From: Fomes fomentarius
Taxonomy: Eukaryota > Basidiomycota > Agaricomycetes > Polyporales > Polyporaceae
Assembly (NCBI GenBank): GCA_022606135.1
Contig: JABYQN010000008.1
Location: forward strand, 930,001 to 994,000
Direction: 5' to 3'
DNA: 64,000 nt
Within the stretch, counting starts at the first letter, position 1. Every line of letters begins with the position of its first letter. Shown piece after piece: positions 35,382 through 46,150 of the stretch. The notes below the pieces were generated by a model, which was not told where the DNA came from, did not search any database, and was given only the letters and a program-made list of their open reading frames with translations. A program made the position numbers and the translations under genes.

Positions 35382-37020
35382 ATGGTGAACGCCACGACGC
35401 TTCTTGGGGTCGTGTTACTTGCACGGCACGGCGATCGACTTGAATTCTTCCAAGACCCGTTCACGTATGACCCGGCCGAGACCTTCCTGACGCCCCTCGG
35501 AAGTGTATGTCTCCTCCCCCATCCCCAAATTCAACCACTCATCCTCCTTTGCCCTCTCAGACGCAAGAGCTCCAGCTTGGAACGTTCCTACGCTCAACGT
35601 ACCTTGACCCGGCCTCGTCAACGTTCATTGAAGGCATCAGCGCTGATGTCGCGGACATCAATGAGCTCGTCGTCCGTGCGGACGCTGCTGGGGAGGGGTC
35701 GGTGATCCTCATGTCTGTCCAAGGGCTATTGCAAGGCTTGTTCCCGCCGACCCCGGATAACAACATTACCCTCGCCAACGGTACAACGGTCATCAGCCCG
35801 CTCGGAGGATATCAGTACATTCCAGGTGAGCCGGCATGCTAGCCTGAGATCATCCTCCTCTGTACCGACGCTTGGATGCATACTAGTGGAGAGCGTCGAG
35901 CCCAACTTGGACATCTCTCTCAACAGCTTCACGTCTTGCCCGGTAGGCATGGCTCTTGAGAGCTCTATGCCATCTTTGATACTGAATAGCTCTCGCGCAA
36001 TAGAACTTCGACCAACACATCGCTCAGTTCTACAATTCATCACCATTCCTTGCGGAGGCTGCTATCGCTCGTCCTTTCCTCGAACAGCTCCAATCTTTCC
36101 TTGATAACCGTTCGATCGACTTCACGAACATGGTATGCCCCCCACTTCCTCCCAATCTATTCGAAAATTCATTGCTGATCCCTGAACTGCCCTCCCGCCT
36201 AGTTCAACGTACGTCGAGTGCCGAACTCTCGCCCTCCCTCCTTCTCACTGACATCGAACGACACCAGATCTTCGACTTCGTCAATGTCCAGGACATCCAC
36301 AACGCGAGCTTCCACACCAGCCTACCGGACACGTTCGTAGCACAAGCCTACGGGTTCGCCAACTTCCACGAGAACGGGGTCTTCACTGACTCCCCCCGGA
36401 CGGCATCGGCAACAGTGCGTATCCTCCATGCCTCAGGCTCCTGTCCTATCGGATATTCACCGCTCTCCTTACTCCATCACAGTTGCAATCCGGACAATCC
36501 TCCCTTCAATCTTCACCTCCCTCAAGCGCATCGCGAACGAAACCGACCCGCTCAAGCTCGTGTTGAACGAGATCAGCTACAAGCCGTTCATCAGTCTCTT
36601 CAACGTCACCCAAGCGACTGCTGCCAACCCCGAGATCGCAGGGATCGGTGAGCACACGACTTCGGTCCCTACCCGTTCAGGTTCGCTGTACTGATTGAAC
36701 ACCGCTGCAGTGGACTACGCTGCGGCCATCGCTCTCGAGCTGCACGCCGGGGCGACGTCGTCCGACGAGCCCACTGTCAACTTCCGATTCAAAAACGGGA
36801 CGACCGATGCCTCCTTCCACGACCTGCCGCTCTTTGGGTCAAGCTCAGTGCCCCTTTCCCAGTTCATCTCCCAGCTTGCAGTATGTGCACTCGTCATTAT
36901 CTCTGCTGCTCTTTGCTGAATGCGGCGAAACTACAGCCTTCTGCCGTCAACTCGACGGAGCAGTGGTGCACTGTGTGCAACCAGAAGAATCTGCGGGGAT
37001 GCTCTGTTTTCAACATCTAG
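35382..37020 (+). CDS. Histidine acid phosphatase (phosphoglycerate-mutase-like fold)
   Basis: Hydrolyses phosphomonoesters through a phosphohistidine; relatives are usually secreted or vacuolar. Nine exons: 35382-35504, 35561-35825, 35887-35942, 36004-36132, 36203-36208, 36268-36418, 36483-36647, 36711-36880 and 36937-37020 (1149 nt, 382 aa). The catalytic RHGDR is at about residue 15 (GVVLLARHGDRLEFFQDP). Later blocks include NIFDFVNVQDIHN and EPTVNFRFKNGTTD, and four cysteines lie near the C-terminus (CTVCNQKNLRGC). Exon 5 is a 6-nt microexon (TTCAAC, Phe-Asn) flanked by tag and gtacgt. Without it FTNM would join IFDF; with it the conserved-looking NMFNIFDF results. There is no N-terminal signal peptide and the catalytic motif starts unusually early, so a 5' exon is probably missing from my model or lost from the genome. 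Confidence 0.87.
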
Positions 37021-37368
37021 GGGCTGGGTTTCATGCGCATAGGAAAAGGATGGATATGCGGGACTAATGAGAAACCCATATGCACGAATATAGGCGTTAT
37101 TACTAGGGACCCCCAGGGCCCACGCCCCGAATCCCACCTGCAGAATGAATCCGGATCACTGTCTCATCATCGCACCGCTGACGATATTGTGACCCTGCAC
37201 GTGCCCTGGTGGTCGTTGAATCATTATATGAAGGAAGACATGAATGCTTGTCGACATCCTTGGCAGCTGGCGTGCACTCCGTTACCTTGTACGCTCGCCA
37301 AAGTGCCAGCCGACCGAGCGATAGATCGCGGGCCATTTCCGAGCGGCGCGATCCTTCAGCCGTTTGCT

Positions 37369-37450
37369 CTTGTACCACGACCACTGACAACCTCAATATA
37401 CTCATATTTTGCTCGACTCTGGCGACGCTCTCGATTGCTCCAACTGAGTT
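37369..37450 (+). repeat. Direct repeat copy 1 (~80 bp)
   Basis: Begins CTTGTACCACGACCACTGAC and ends near TCGATTGCTCCA; about 80% or more identical to 41227-41304 in the same orientation. Origin unknown, possibly a mobile-element fragment. Confidence 0.65.
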
Positions 37451-37534
37451 CAGCCTGGAATCATCATGGGAGAAAGAGGCTGTGCGTCGCCTGGTATAGT
37501 ACTTGGGGAAAGAGGAGGTTGTCGCCGCCTCCGC

Positions 37535-37612
37535 TTTCCTCCTCGCCCGCTGTCCTCCTCTCCCGCTTTCCTCCTCGCCCGCTTCCCTCCTCATCCGCTT
37601 TCCTCATCATCA
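37535..37612. repeat. CT-rich imperfect tandem tract
   Basis: Repeats of CCCGCTTTCCTCCTCG-like units, about five copies with variations. Confidence 0.7.
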
Positions 37613-40077
37613 TCACGTCGAGTCGAGCAATGGCGATACGTTTTGTGACTAAGCTGCGAACTACGATTGAACCGGGCGGTCTGCCGATCGGCGACATGCT
37701 GGTACCACCCCGAGGGCACTTCAAGGCCGATCCCTTCGTGGGATCTTACGCGGACTCCCGTACACGTGCGGGAGACTTGACAGGGTTCATGGCCTTATTT
37801 TTGTTGAACCTGTGACCAGACCTAACAGGCATTGCACATTTGATCCCCTTGCATTTCTCAGATGCTCCGTTGCTGATGGTACAGAAAACGACGATAGTCG
37901 ATGTATCTCTTCTATCTTCTTTGGTGCACCAAGCACGCCACCTCAAGACAGTCGCACTACGCGCCTATTCCAGCGACGCTACGATGGACACGGGTAGATG
38001 CAACGAAGGGGCCCTCGTTCCCTGAGTATTGCTCCGACCTATAGTCTCCGTCTATATTAAAAACAAATCAGCGCATTGGCGCCACGCTAACAACGGTTGT
38101 TTTTAAGCAGCTCAGGTACACCGAGGGTTCCACTCCATCACCCTGTGAGAACCTCGGCTGTCCGAAGCGGCTTCTAGGCGTTGAGTCTTGAAGCGAGAGC
38201 GTCGGATGGTCGAGTAACACGAGATAGAGGATGTCGAACCAGGACCAGAGTAGGTAGGAGTCTCGATTCAACTGAACCTATCGAGAGTCACTGTAAAGTA
38301 CATGTCTTATATACTAGTAGGCTAAAGGAATCACATGACAAGCTGAGTGATATTAGGAGTCAAGCTGAGTAAGAATAGGAGAAGAGAAAAGGAGTAGAGA
38401 GTAATTAAAGTATCGTAAGAGAATCGGTAGTGTCGACGCCGGAGGCGTCGGCTATTCTTCAGTCCGGATATAGTAGTCGAAGCGCTCGTCCTTACACAAT
38501 CTCTGGAGCTGTTCAACACGGTCTCAATATCAGGCGAATCTCTCTCAGCAATGTCTCCCCGGCCTCTCATCGCATCACTTGGAGAGGACAAATATGGCAT
38601 ATGTGCGTCATAGGTGTTTTGCACACTTTCTCTGAACGGCCTTCAGGATGATTAATGTCAGTGACGATTGAAGTCGGCACGTGCTCGGCGCTAGCGTTCT
38701 TCGTCTGGGACATGCTGCTCAACCTCGATGCTGAGGTAAACGTTGTGTTCGATGATGATGTTCCTTCTTACGCAACCGAGCCACTGACTGTCAACGGGTC
38801 TTTTTCTGGCTGGGCAGGTAGACTATATTTGGCGGTATGCTACCTCGCCTAATCCTGTCACACCATGATATTGACGACTTGCGCAACGACAAGGAGCCGC
38901 AATAACTGGGCGAAATGGCTGTACTTATATATTAGCCACGTGCCATACCTTGCCACAGGGTGAGCCGTTCACAGTCGTAGTGGATGCATGTGTGTATCTG
39001 TCACTTACTCCATCAATTGTCATGCCGTCTGCTCCTACTAGGTTTCGGCTCTGGATGAGCGTCTACGCAAGTCGAATGGACCTCCAGGGCGGTGTGAGGT
39101 GCAGAGCATACATCATCTTGGATTCTATCATGTTGGAATCTCTGATAGTGGCTTCCGATGTCATCCTAACCGTTCGGGGTGAGTTATGCAGTATCTACAT
39201 GCATGTGTTAATCCCTGACATTCTCATCTGTATGATTTCGTCTGTAATCTACAGTCTACGCAATATTCAATCACCACCGTGTCCTGGTTGTTGCACTGAT
39301 CATCCTGTTCATCACGTACTTTGCAGGGTCAGCTACAGTCCTTGTTGCCTTCTTATCTCGTGCGGAGTTCGTGCCACAATGCATTGTTGCCGTCCCTGAT
39401 CTAGTGTCAGTGGTCTGGTGAGCCAATTTGGATCTCTGAATACAACCAGGACCGATACCTTGTTGAATCTATATAGGTACATGGCACTGGCATATGAAAC
39501 AACGCTGTTCGCATTGACACTCATCAAGTTATTGTTCTGGCTATTGTCACCTGCTCGGCTGCACGGACCATCGATCGTAGGGATCCTAGTAAGAGACGGA
39601 GCTTGGGCATATGCTGTCATATTTGGTATGAACAACTGCTCTCATGCTTCGCACAAGCCGTAATCACAGCTATTCAGCTGCGCTTGTGTTGAACGCCCTC
39701 ATAGACAAGAAGCACAGAATAGGGCTCTCTATGGCATCGCTCTCGTGAGTAAGATATCTGCCACCTTCGTGACTTGGATTAATGGGGTGACCATCTCCTC
39801 TGACACTGATGCCAGTTGGATATATGCGGTTATGTCGTTCACGGTACGTCTACATATTACCTTAGCATCTACCGATAAAGGAAGCCATTGTAATGTTCAT
39901 TCACAGAAATGCCAGGTCTCCCATGTCCTATTGAATCTCAGAAGGTTTGCTATAGAACCTGATTATAGCTTACTCAGCTACGTCAGCATGGACCTGGCTG
40001 CCGCCAGATCCCAAATGGAGTTTGGAAGTGTAGGAGGCAACTTGGCTGTGGAGGAGCTGGAGACTGTGAACTGCTGA
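37540..40077. repeat. Left arm of inverted segmental duplication
   Basis: Matches the reverse complement of about 48860-51010, including intergenic landmarks. GCCGATCGGCGACATGCTGG-like sequence at 37680 pairs with 50870, the GTAGATGCAACGAAG segment at 37995 pairs with 50595, and the AACAACGGTTGT segment at 38090 pairs with 50490. The whole DUF6533-type gene is included. An insertion at about 38150-38500 in this arm lacks a counterpart. Confidence 0.8.
38655..40077 (+). CDS. DUF6533-type multi-pass membrane protein (left arm copy)
   Basis: Nine exons: 38655-38735, 38818-38834, 38897-38959, 39042-39178, 39255-39417, 39477-39625, 39678-39744, 39816-39843 and 39916-40077, giving 867 nt (288 aa). 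Family hallmarks: FFVWDMLLNLDAE then VDYIWR (the D-LTL-EV-IW block), NWAKWLYLYISHVPYLA, and SDVILTVRVYAIFNHHRVLV across an exon junction. Next come YMALAYETTLFALTLIKLL, VRDGAWAYAVIFG and SHVLLNLRRFA, with several hydrophobic helices between. The naive frame shows stops near 38853 that disappear once the 17-nt exon 2 and its intron are used. Two other exons are very short (28 and 63 nt). The first methionine is reasonable, but an upstream exon cannot be excluded. Function unknown; inverted copy at 48860-50292. Confidence 0.82.
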
Positions 40078-41081
40078 GCAAGCCGCAGCGTTCACCGGCA
40101 CATTAAATAGAGCCCCGATTCAATAGTATCAAACGTCGACTTCATGGTTATGGCATTACACTATCACAGTACATAATGTCTAGTGCGCTCTATCCGTTAA
40201 TCGTAGCTCCCCAGCGTCATGCAAATTGGTCTTGCGAGGACCCGCGCTTCGACTCGGAAGAACGTACGTGACAGCAACCTTCTATTCAAGTAAGTACACT
40301 AATAAAGTAACTTGAGTTTGGGCTGCCCGCTAGGTACTGCTGTCCGTAACAACCTTGTTTTTTGAACCCATGTTAGGTGATGTCACAGAACGTTGAAGAA
40401 GCGTCGCAACCAACAACATTTGCGCGCGCCCCACCGTCCGAACAAGCTTTTCTCCGCCTTCAAGCAGTTGGCATCATCCTCAATCTCTTACCGCACCTCA
40501 GACACTTTTCTACAGCCACATTTGCGCCAGCACAGAGGCTATTATCCCCTACGATACGCTCCTTCCGAGTCGTGAATGAGCTAACAGGTCCCGCCGGTCA
40601 GGTATATCAAGGGTTGCAGCACACCTCTTCGCTCCTTCTCATCGTTCACCAGCTCGATGTCTAACCCCTACTTGTTTCGGAAGTCAGAACCCCTCCCAAT
40701 TTGACAACTTACGAGAGGGGAAAGGATGTGATAGTACAAGACGGCAAAAACGGCCCGTAAATACCCCTAGCAGCTCTCATTGGACATCGTCCTCTATCTG
40801 ACAGCACCTATAGACAGCGGTGGTGTATCTGCGTTTATGGCCCACGAGAGGTGTTCAGGTTTAGTGAGCCGAATAGTTCGTTCGCCCGTATTGACGCTGC
40901 GGATGAGTAAACACACTGGTAAGTTGAACATATGTACGATAGCTACAGCAAGCCCGATGCTCTGTCGTTCCTGTAAGATTTGGCCTGTAAAAACGTAATG
41001 CTCCATTCAAACTGTAGCATCGTCTCGCCAATTGACCCACTAGACATTCAGGGACTCGTTGAAACGTTGAACCGTGCGAAC

Positions 41082-41103
41082 CGTGCGCGCTTCCACTGTG
41101 CCA
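41082..41103 (-). repeat. tRNA-Ala fragment-like sequence
   Basis: 21 of 22 bases match the D-arm/anticodon-stem part of the tRNA-Ala at 44598-44669 in the same orientation. The rest of a tRNA cannot be folded, so it is a relic or coincidence. Confidence 0.4.
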
Positions 41104-41226
41104 GATATCGATCAGCGCTCAGCGCTGTGCGTCTTGTTCGTTCTCTTGATCTTTTAATTATTGCACCTGACGCAAGCTTTTTCGCACCGGCGCTCTTGAA
41201 GCGCTTGAGGCGGGCGAACCCTTGGC

Positions 41227-41304
41227 CTTGTACCACGACCACTGACAACCGGGATATACTCGTATACTCGACTCTGCCGACGCTTTCGATTGCTCCATCC
41301 GAGT
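41227..41304 (+). repeat. Direct repeat copy 2 (~80 bp)
   Basis: Second copy of the segment at 37369-37450, same orientation. Confidence 0.65.
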
Positions 41305-42068
41305 ACTCTGAAATCTTAGTCATCGAACATTCTGCTTGATCAGCACGGATATGATGATGGCTATGGAGCATACAGCGACTGTCCCCAGAGCCCCTAAGTC
41401 GCTACACCATGCCTAGCTGAACCTTACGCAGGCAGGCTAATAGTGGATAGTATCTACAGACGACACATCTCTACCGAAGAGGCAAGATAACTGGTCATGC
41501 GAGGATAGGAAGAATGGAGACCGTTTGAACCTTCGCGCTCCATACGAGAACTGTACCTGACTTGGTTCTTGAGCCGCATGGAATCAGAGATCTGGAACCC
41601 TTCCTGGTGCACTTCCTGTTGCAGGCAATCGTTTTCAAGCTGAGGAACGACAGCAATCTCATATCTGGCACTATAGAAGGGACATCATGATCCCTCTTGC
41701 GCTTCGCTCGAAGGTACGTCGACGCTCGGAAGCGACGTGGATGCATTGGAACCGACGCCCAAGCAACGGCCCTATGTGGAGGCCAAGCAACGATCCTATG
41801 TGGAGAGTTTAGTGTAAGGGTCGACGCGCCGACACGCATGCCTCGATGCATCCTTACTAGAGGGCTTGCTCCCGATGGTCAAGTACTTATTCAGGCGTCT
41901 ACGTGGTGCGTGAATCTCGCACCGCTTCTAATAGTCATCCGCAACTGCGCATGCTACTCAAAGTAGGTCACTATCCGTACTTGTAAGCACGCGCTTCTCC
42001 TGCAGATGATAAAGTCTCCGCCTTCCGTCGACCTCCCAGGCAGCTCCCCTGTCGAGAGCACCATCACA

Positions 42069-44194
42069 ATGGACCCCGTCGGTGATATCCCCTCCATGCT
42101 TGCAACGATATCGTTCGCGCTCCTTGCAGTCGCCTACATCCACTCACTTGTAGCATGGAGGATCCGCTCTCGCGGCCGCCCCCTACCTCCTGGACCAAAG
42201 CCTCTGCCCTTCTTCGGGAATTTGTTCAACTCTCCATCGTCCCAATCCAAACTACCCGTCGCATATCGAGACTTGTGCGCAAAGTATGGTACGCATCGTC
42301 GCAATCGGCATTCGATGGGACAGGTTCACTTTGTATAATGCAGGCGACATCCTCCATTTCCGAGTCATGGGGCAGTCGATCGTCGTCCTTGGAAGCTCTG
42401 ATGTCATTTTCGAGTATCTCGATCAGCGGTCGTCGAACACCTCTGACCGCAGGATGTCTGCCACTATGAAGCTGTATGTGCTCATCACAGCTCCTTGACG
42501 TGTCGGGCTGAATCTACATCCGAGTCTTGTAGCACCGGGAATGACGGCACCATTGGGTTTTACCCGTATGCCCCGAAGTGGAGGCAAAATCGTCGGGCAT
42601 TCTGGCAGCACTTTGCGCCCCGCGCAGCTATTCAATACCAACCAGTCCAGCGTGCTATGGCGCACAAGTTCCTCTTGAAACTTCTGCAGGATCCTTCGCG
42701 CCTCATAGATCATATTCGTTTGTCAGTATTCGATTCCATCGCTGGCAAACTTGGTAGAGAGCTCATGGTTTTTATAGCACGTTCTCTGCGACGCTGATGA
42801 AGACACTCTATAACATCGACATTGTCGACGAAGGGGATCAGTACCTTGTGCTCGTCGAAAAGACGCTCGACAGCATAGCACAAACATTGACCCCTGGGAA
42901 ATTCCTCGTCGAGCACTTCCCGTTCCTTCGATACGTCCCATCATGGGTACCTGGTGCTGGGTTTCAAAAGCAATTTGATGAGTGGCGAGTGCTCACGGAA
43001 TGCATGCGAGACATGCCTTTCAACCACATGAAGCGGAACATGGTGAGTTCGGACCACTGTGGCAATTGCCACGTTTGTCGCGCTGATGACAACGTCTGCA
43101 ACAGATCGATGGCGACGAATGCATATCTAGTCGTATTCTTACCCACTACAATGTGGAGCAGTGCACGGAAGAAGAGAGAGAAGACATTGCGAAGAATGTC
43201 GCGCTCACGAGCTCCCAAGGTGAGTGCGCGCGCATGCCCTGCGCCACCATCTGAATTGACATAGTCTGATATGTTTTCTCGCAGGGGGGTCTGACACAGT
43301 GAGTGAGCCTTGATGTGTTTCGCAGTATAGCGCTCTCAGACCACTGACTATCCCCGCAGACGTACTCAATTACTCAGGCTGCGATCTTGGCACTGTCGCT
43401 CTACCCAGACGCACTCAAGAAGGCACAATCCGAGCTCAACGCTGTCGTTGGTCCCAATCGGATGCCTGACTTCTCTGACTTCGACTCGCTCGTGTATCTC
43501 CAGGCTCTCATAAAAGAAGCCATGCGATGGCACAATCCCGTCCCTCTGGATCTGCCTCACGCAACCACGGCCGATGACGAGCTCCACGGGTTCTTCATTC
43601 CTGCTCGAACGCTGCTATTGCCCAACATCTGGTGCGTTCTCCTATGTTGGACTTTTTTTTTGACTCGTTTGACTCGCATTCACTAACATGTTGTGAAGGG
43701 CCTGCATGCACGACCCAGAGGTCTACGAGAACCCGGACGAGTTTCGCCCGGAGCGCTTCTTGAAGGATGGAAGAATCAATCCGGACGTGCGCGACCCCGC
43801 GAAGTATATCTTTGGGTTCGGACGGAGGTGAGCCCATCAATATTCCTCTCGGCCCTGGCTGACTAAGGAACTGGGTTGTCAACTTGTCCGTCCAGACTTT
43901 GCGCTGGACAGCACTTCGCCGAGGTGGGGTTGTTCATCACGCTCGCCTCCCTGATTCATGTCTTCGATATTACGCCCCCGCTCGACGGACACGGTCGACC
44001 TATCAAGATCGTGTACGACACTACGGGAGGATTGCTCTCGTAAGTCATCTTTCAGTGGCGTGTGGACCAATGTTTCAACTGCACTTTCCAGATATCCCAA
44101 GGACTGCCGCTGCACAATCACACCTCGGTCTCCAGCTGCAGAGGCTCTGATATTTGCGCATGCCGTTGGGACTGATGGTTCTGGAGCGAAATAG
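42069..44194 (+). CDS. Cytochrome P450 (group 2), intact sister of the 28.5-kb copy
   Basis: Ten exons: 42069-42288, 42344-42473, 42533-42721, 42778-43042, 43105-43219, 43285-43298, 43360-43631, 43699-43827, 43896-44040 and 44093-44194 (1581 nt, 526 aa). Anchor MDPVGDIPSML..., PLPPGPKPLPFFGN, FYPYAPKWRQNRRAF, and the intact GKFLVEHFPFLRYVPSW that the sister copy has lost from frame. A 14-nt GGSDT microexon, KEAMRW, FRPERF and FGFGRR / LCAGQHFAEVGLF follow. Two changes fall at glycines conserved in the sister: PLDLPHA for PLGLPHA and PARTLLLP for PAGTLLLP, both in the substrate-recognition region after the K-helix. ATG 42069 matches the sister start; an in-frame ATG at 42006 is also open. Microsomal monooxygenase, substrate unknown. 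Confidence 0.92.
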
Positions 44195-44289
44195 TCCTTC
44201 TCAACGGTCTTCAGGAGTGTTCATTATCGTCTATGCCGTGTAGCCCGATTCTTCAGCTTCATTGTGATTGAGCAGAACAGCAACCCAGG

Positions 44290-44385
44290 TTACACCGTCT
44301 GCACACTTGGCTGCCAGTGCCTAGATAACGCTTCTTCCCAGACCCTTCCGATGTGGTTCACATAAGTCCGTGAATCTCCATGCCT
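44290..44385 (-). pseudogene. Relic of FAD monooxygenase 3' end
   Basis: The reverse strand reads YVNHIGRVWEEALS then QPSVQTV and a stop, matching the last residues of the monooxygenase at 28423 (SNHIGRVWEEVIS, QPSVQTA). Only the final ~30 codons and the convergent spacer survive. This shows that the duplication that produced the P450 at 42069 also carried the neighbouring monooxygenase. Confidence 0.85.
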
Positions 44386-44597
44386 GATCACGCCATGAGC
44401 TGTTCCGACATCTGTAGCGTCAGACGTCTGTCATACTCATTGAAGGCTAGTCCCTTGGTTGCGGACAGCGTGAACTTTAACAGAACATCAACAGTGTCCC
44501 AAGATCAGCTCAGGAATCAGTATCGATTGGCATCAACAACTTGAAATGATACATGCTTTGGGATCAGGTGTCGATGATAGTTAACTGGGAAAAACAC

Positions 44598-44669
44598 TGG
44601 ACGTTGAGGGGTTTGAACCCTCGACCTCACGCATGCAAAGCGTGCGCGCTACCACTGTGCCAAACGCCC
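44598..44669 (-). tRNA. tRNA-Ala (anticodon UGC)
   Basis: The minus strand folds as a standard cloverleaf. The acceptor stem GGGCGTT pairs with AACGTCC (one G-U), the D arm is GGCACAGTGGTAGCGC, the anticodon arm CACGC-TTTGCAT-GCGTG gives TGC, and the T arm is GAGGGTTCAAACCCCTC. The discriminator is A, CCA is not encoded and there is no intron. A T5 run follows the 3' end (44590-44594 on the plus strand as AAAAA), the expected RNA polymerase III stop. Confidence 0.93.
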
Positions 44670-44798
44670 TTGCTACTAACACAGTCATTATAACTAGCTA
44701 CCAGTAGTGGCTTATCCTGGAGCCTCAGCCTACACACACCCCCGTGCGTATCTATATATCAATAGATGCGAGTATTCTACAGCCATAGTCCGTGTAAA

Positions 44799-46150
44799 CT
44801 ACTGCTCAAGAGCAGCGACAATCCCGTATGCAGCAGCAGCAGCCGCTCCACCAACGAGGAGGGTACTGAAGGCTCCCCAGACGTAACCGCCGGCGCCAGT
44901 GACCCGTGCCTTCACCGCGCCGAAGATGAGCAGGACGGCCCCCGTGACAATGCACGAATATATCAGGGCGATGTGTGCGACGGGTTGAAAGAAGTACGGC
45001 AGCAAGGGGATCAGACCGCCGACAAGGTACCCCATGCCGATCGTGAACGCGGAGGTGTACATGCGCGACGCGGGCACCTCTTCGAGGCCTTCGCCGAACT
45101 TGAGCAGGAACGTGGTGAGGCCGACGTTCTCCGCCCATCGGAGCTGCGAGCCTTCCTCGACGGTGAGCGTGGCGTCGCTCGCGGTGCTCGCGCGCTGGTT
45201 GCCATGATGCCGCACCGGGCCGTCTCCTTCAGAGGAGAACTCGACGTCGCGGAGGCACGATGCGACCTGCCGGGAAACCTTCTCGTCTACGCCGACTGGG
45301 CCCAGTACGGCATGCACCTCGCGCTCCATTTCGCCGTCACATGAACGCAGGACTCGTGCGGCGGTGACTTTTCGGAGGTAGCGGTAGTGGTCCCGTTCTG
45401 CTTGCGATGCGAGGAAGCCACCGATCCCCATTGAGATGGCACCAGCGATGAGCTCCGCGATGCCGCCGAGGATAACGAGTTTAGATTCGCCAAGGGATGA
45501 AAGTCCCGCAGTCAGTGCGAATGGGACAGTGAGGCCGTCGGAAAGACCAATTACACTGCAGATGTTACGGGTTAGCATGGTGGCGGTATAGATACGGTAA
45601 ACGCCACAGTCAACCTGAACAGTCAGGGGCCCGCTACTAATGCAACGCACACCATTGGATGAAGGCATGCGCTGGCGCAGATCATGAAGGCAGTCAACTT
45701 CCCTGATCATTCTATGACGACGCGCTTACGGAGCGTTTAGCTCGGCGCGTCGTCCGTCCTTGTGAACGCGCCATACACGCCTTGCGGAGCTTTGCCCTGG
45801 ATGCAAATGACTCGGCGGTGCCACGACTGCCAGGGATAGCGCCCCATGACACTGTGCGGGTCTGGGGCGGCGAAGTGGACGTTGTGGTCCGAAAGGACAG
45901 GAGACAGTACTCACACATCGCGAACAACATCAGGGTCGACAAGAGTGCGCTCATCATCACCCTTGAGCTCCTTGCAGCAAACTCCAGAACGGACAGGTTC
46001 GTGTCTGTCGCACTTCGCTGGAAGTGGTGCGGTTTGCGGGCCGATAGACTGATTCACGGACCAGACGGGGGGCTTGTTGCTTGCCAATACGTCTGAGCCT
46101 CTGCGATTGGGAAGCGGAACTGAGGGCGCAGGAGGAGATGGGTCAGACAT
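44799..46150 (-). CDS. CCC1: CCC1/VIT-family vacuolar iron/manganese transporter
   Basis: Moves Fe2+/Mn2+ from cytosol into the vacuole. Two exons: 45915-46150 and 44799-45555, 993 nt (330 aa). The N-terminal ~75 residues are hydrophilic. The exon junction falls in DPDVVRDV / VIGLSDGLTVPFAL, the signature first helix of the family. ELIAGAISMGIGGFLASQAERDHY gives helix 2 and the conserved start of the metal-binding hydrophilic region, which contains charged heptad-like segments. Three further helices follow near the C-terminus (IGMGYLVGGLIPLLPYFF, IALIYSCIVTGAVLLIFGAV, STLLVGGAAAAAAYGIVAAL). The single intron is 359 nt, long for this window. Upstream of the tRNA and unrelated to the P450s. Confidence 0.92.

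Larger units (their letters stand above)
37021..38654. other. Repeat-rich intergenic region, left arm of inverted duplication
   Basis: Contains an 82-bp segment repeated directly at 41.23 kb (37369-37450), a CT-rich tract (37535-37612), and from about 37540 a sequence matching in inverse orientation 50.3-51.0 kb. No gene supported. Confidence 0.6.
40078..42068. other. Intergenic
   Basis: Includes the second copy of the 80-bp direct repeat (41227-41304), a 22-nt tRNA-Ala-like fragment (41082-41103), and, just before 42069, about 110 nt homologous to the region upstream of the 30618 P450 start. A 95-codon plus-strand frame at 40377-40664 has no support. Confidence 0.55.

Noticed and set aside
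38818..38960. In-frame stops in the left-arm DUF6533 gene
   Set aside because: They fall in introns once the 17-nt exon 38818-38834 and the 38897 acceptor are used.
37021..42068. Intact transposon carrying the duplicated segment
   Set aside because: Direct and inverted repeats exist, but no transposase, reverse transcriptase or terminal inverted repeats were seen.
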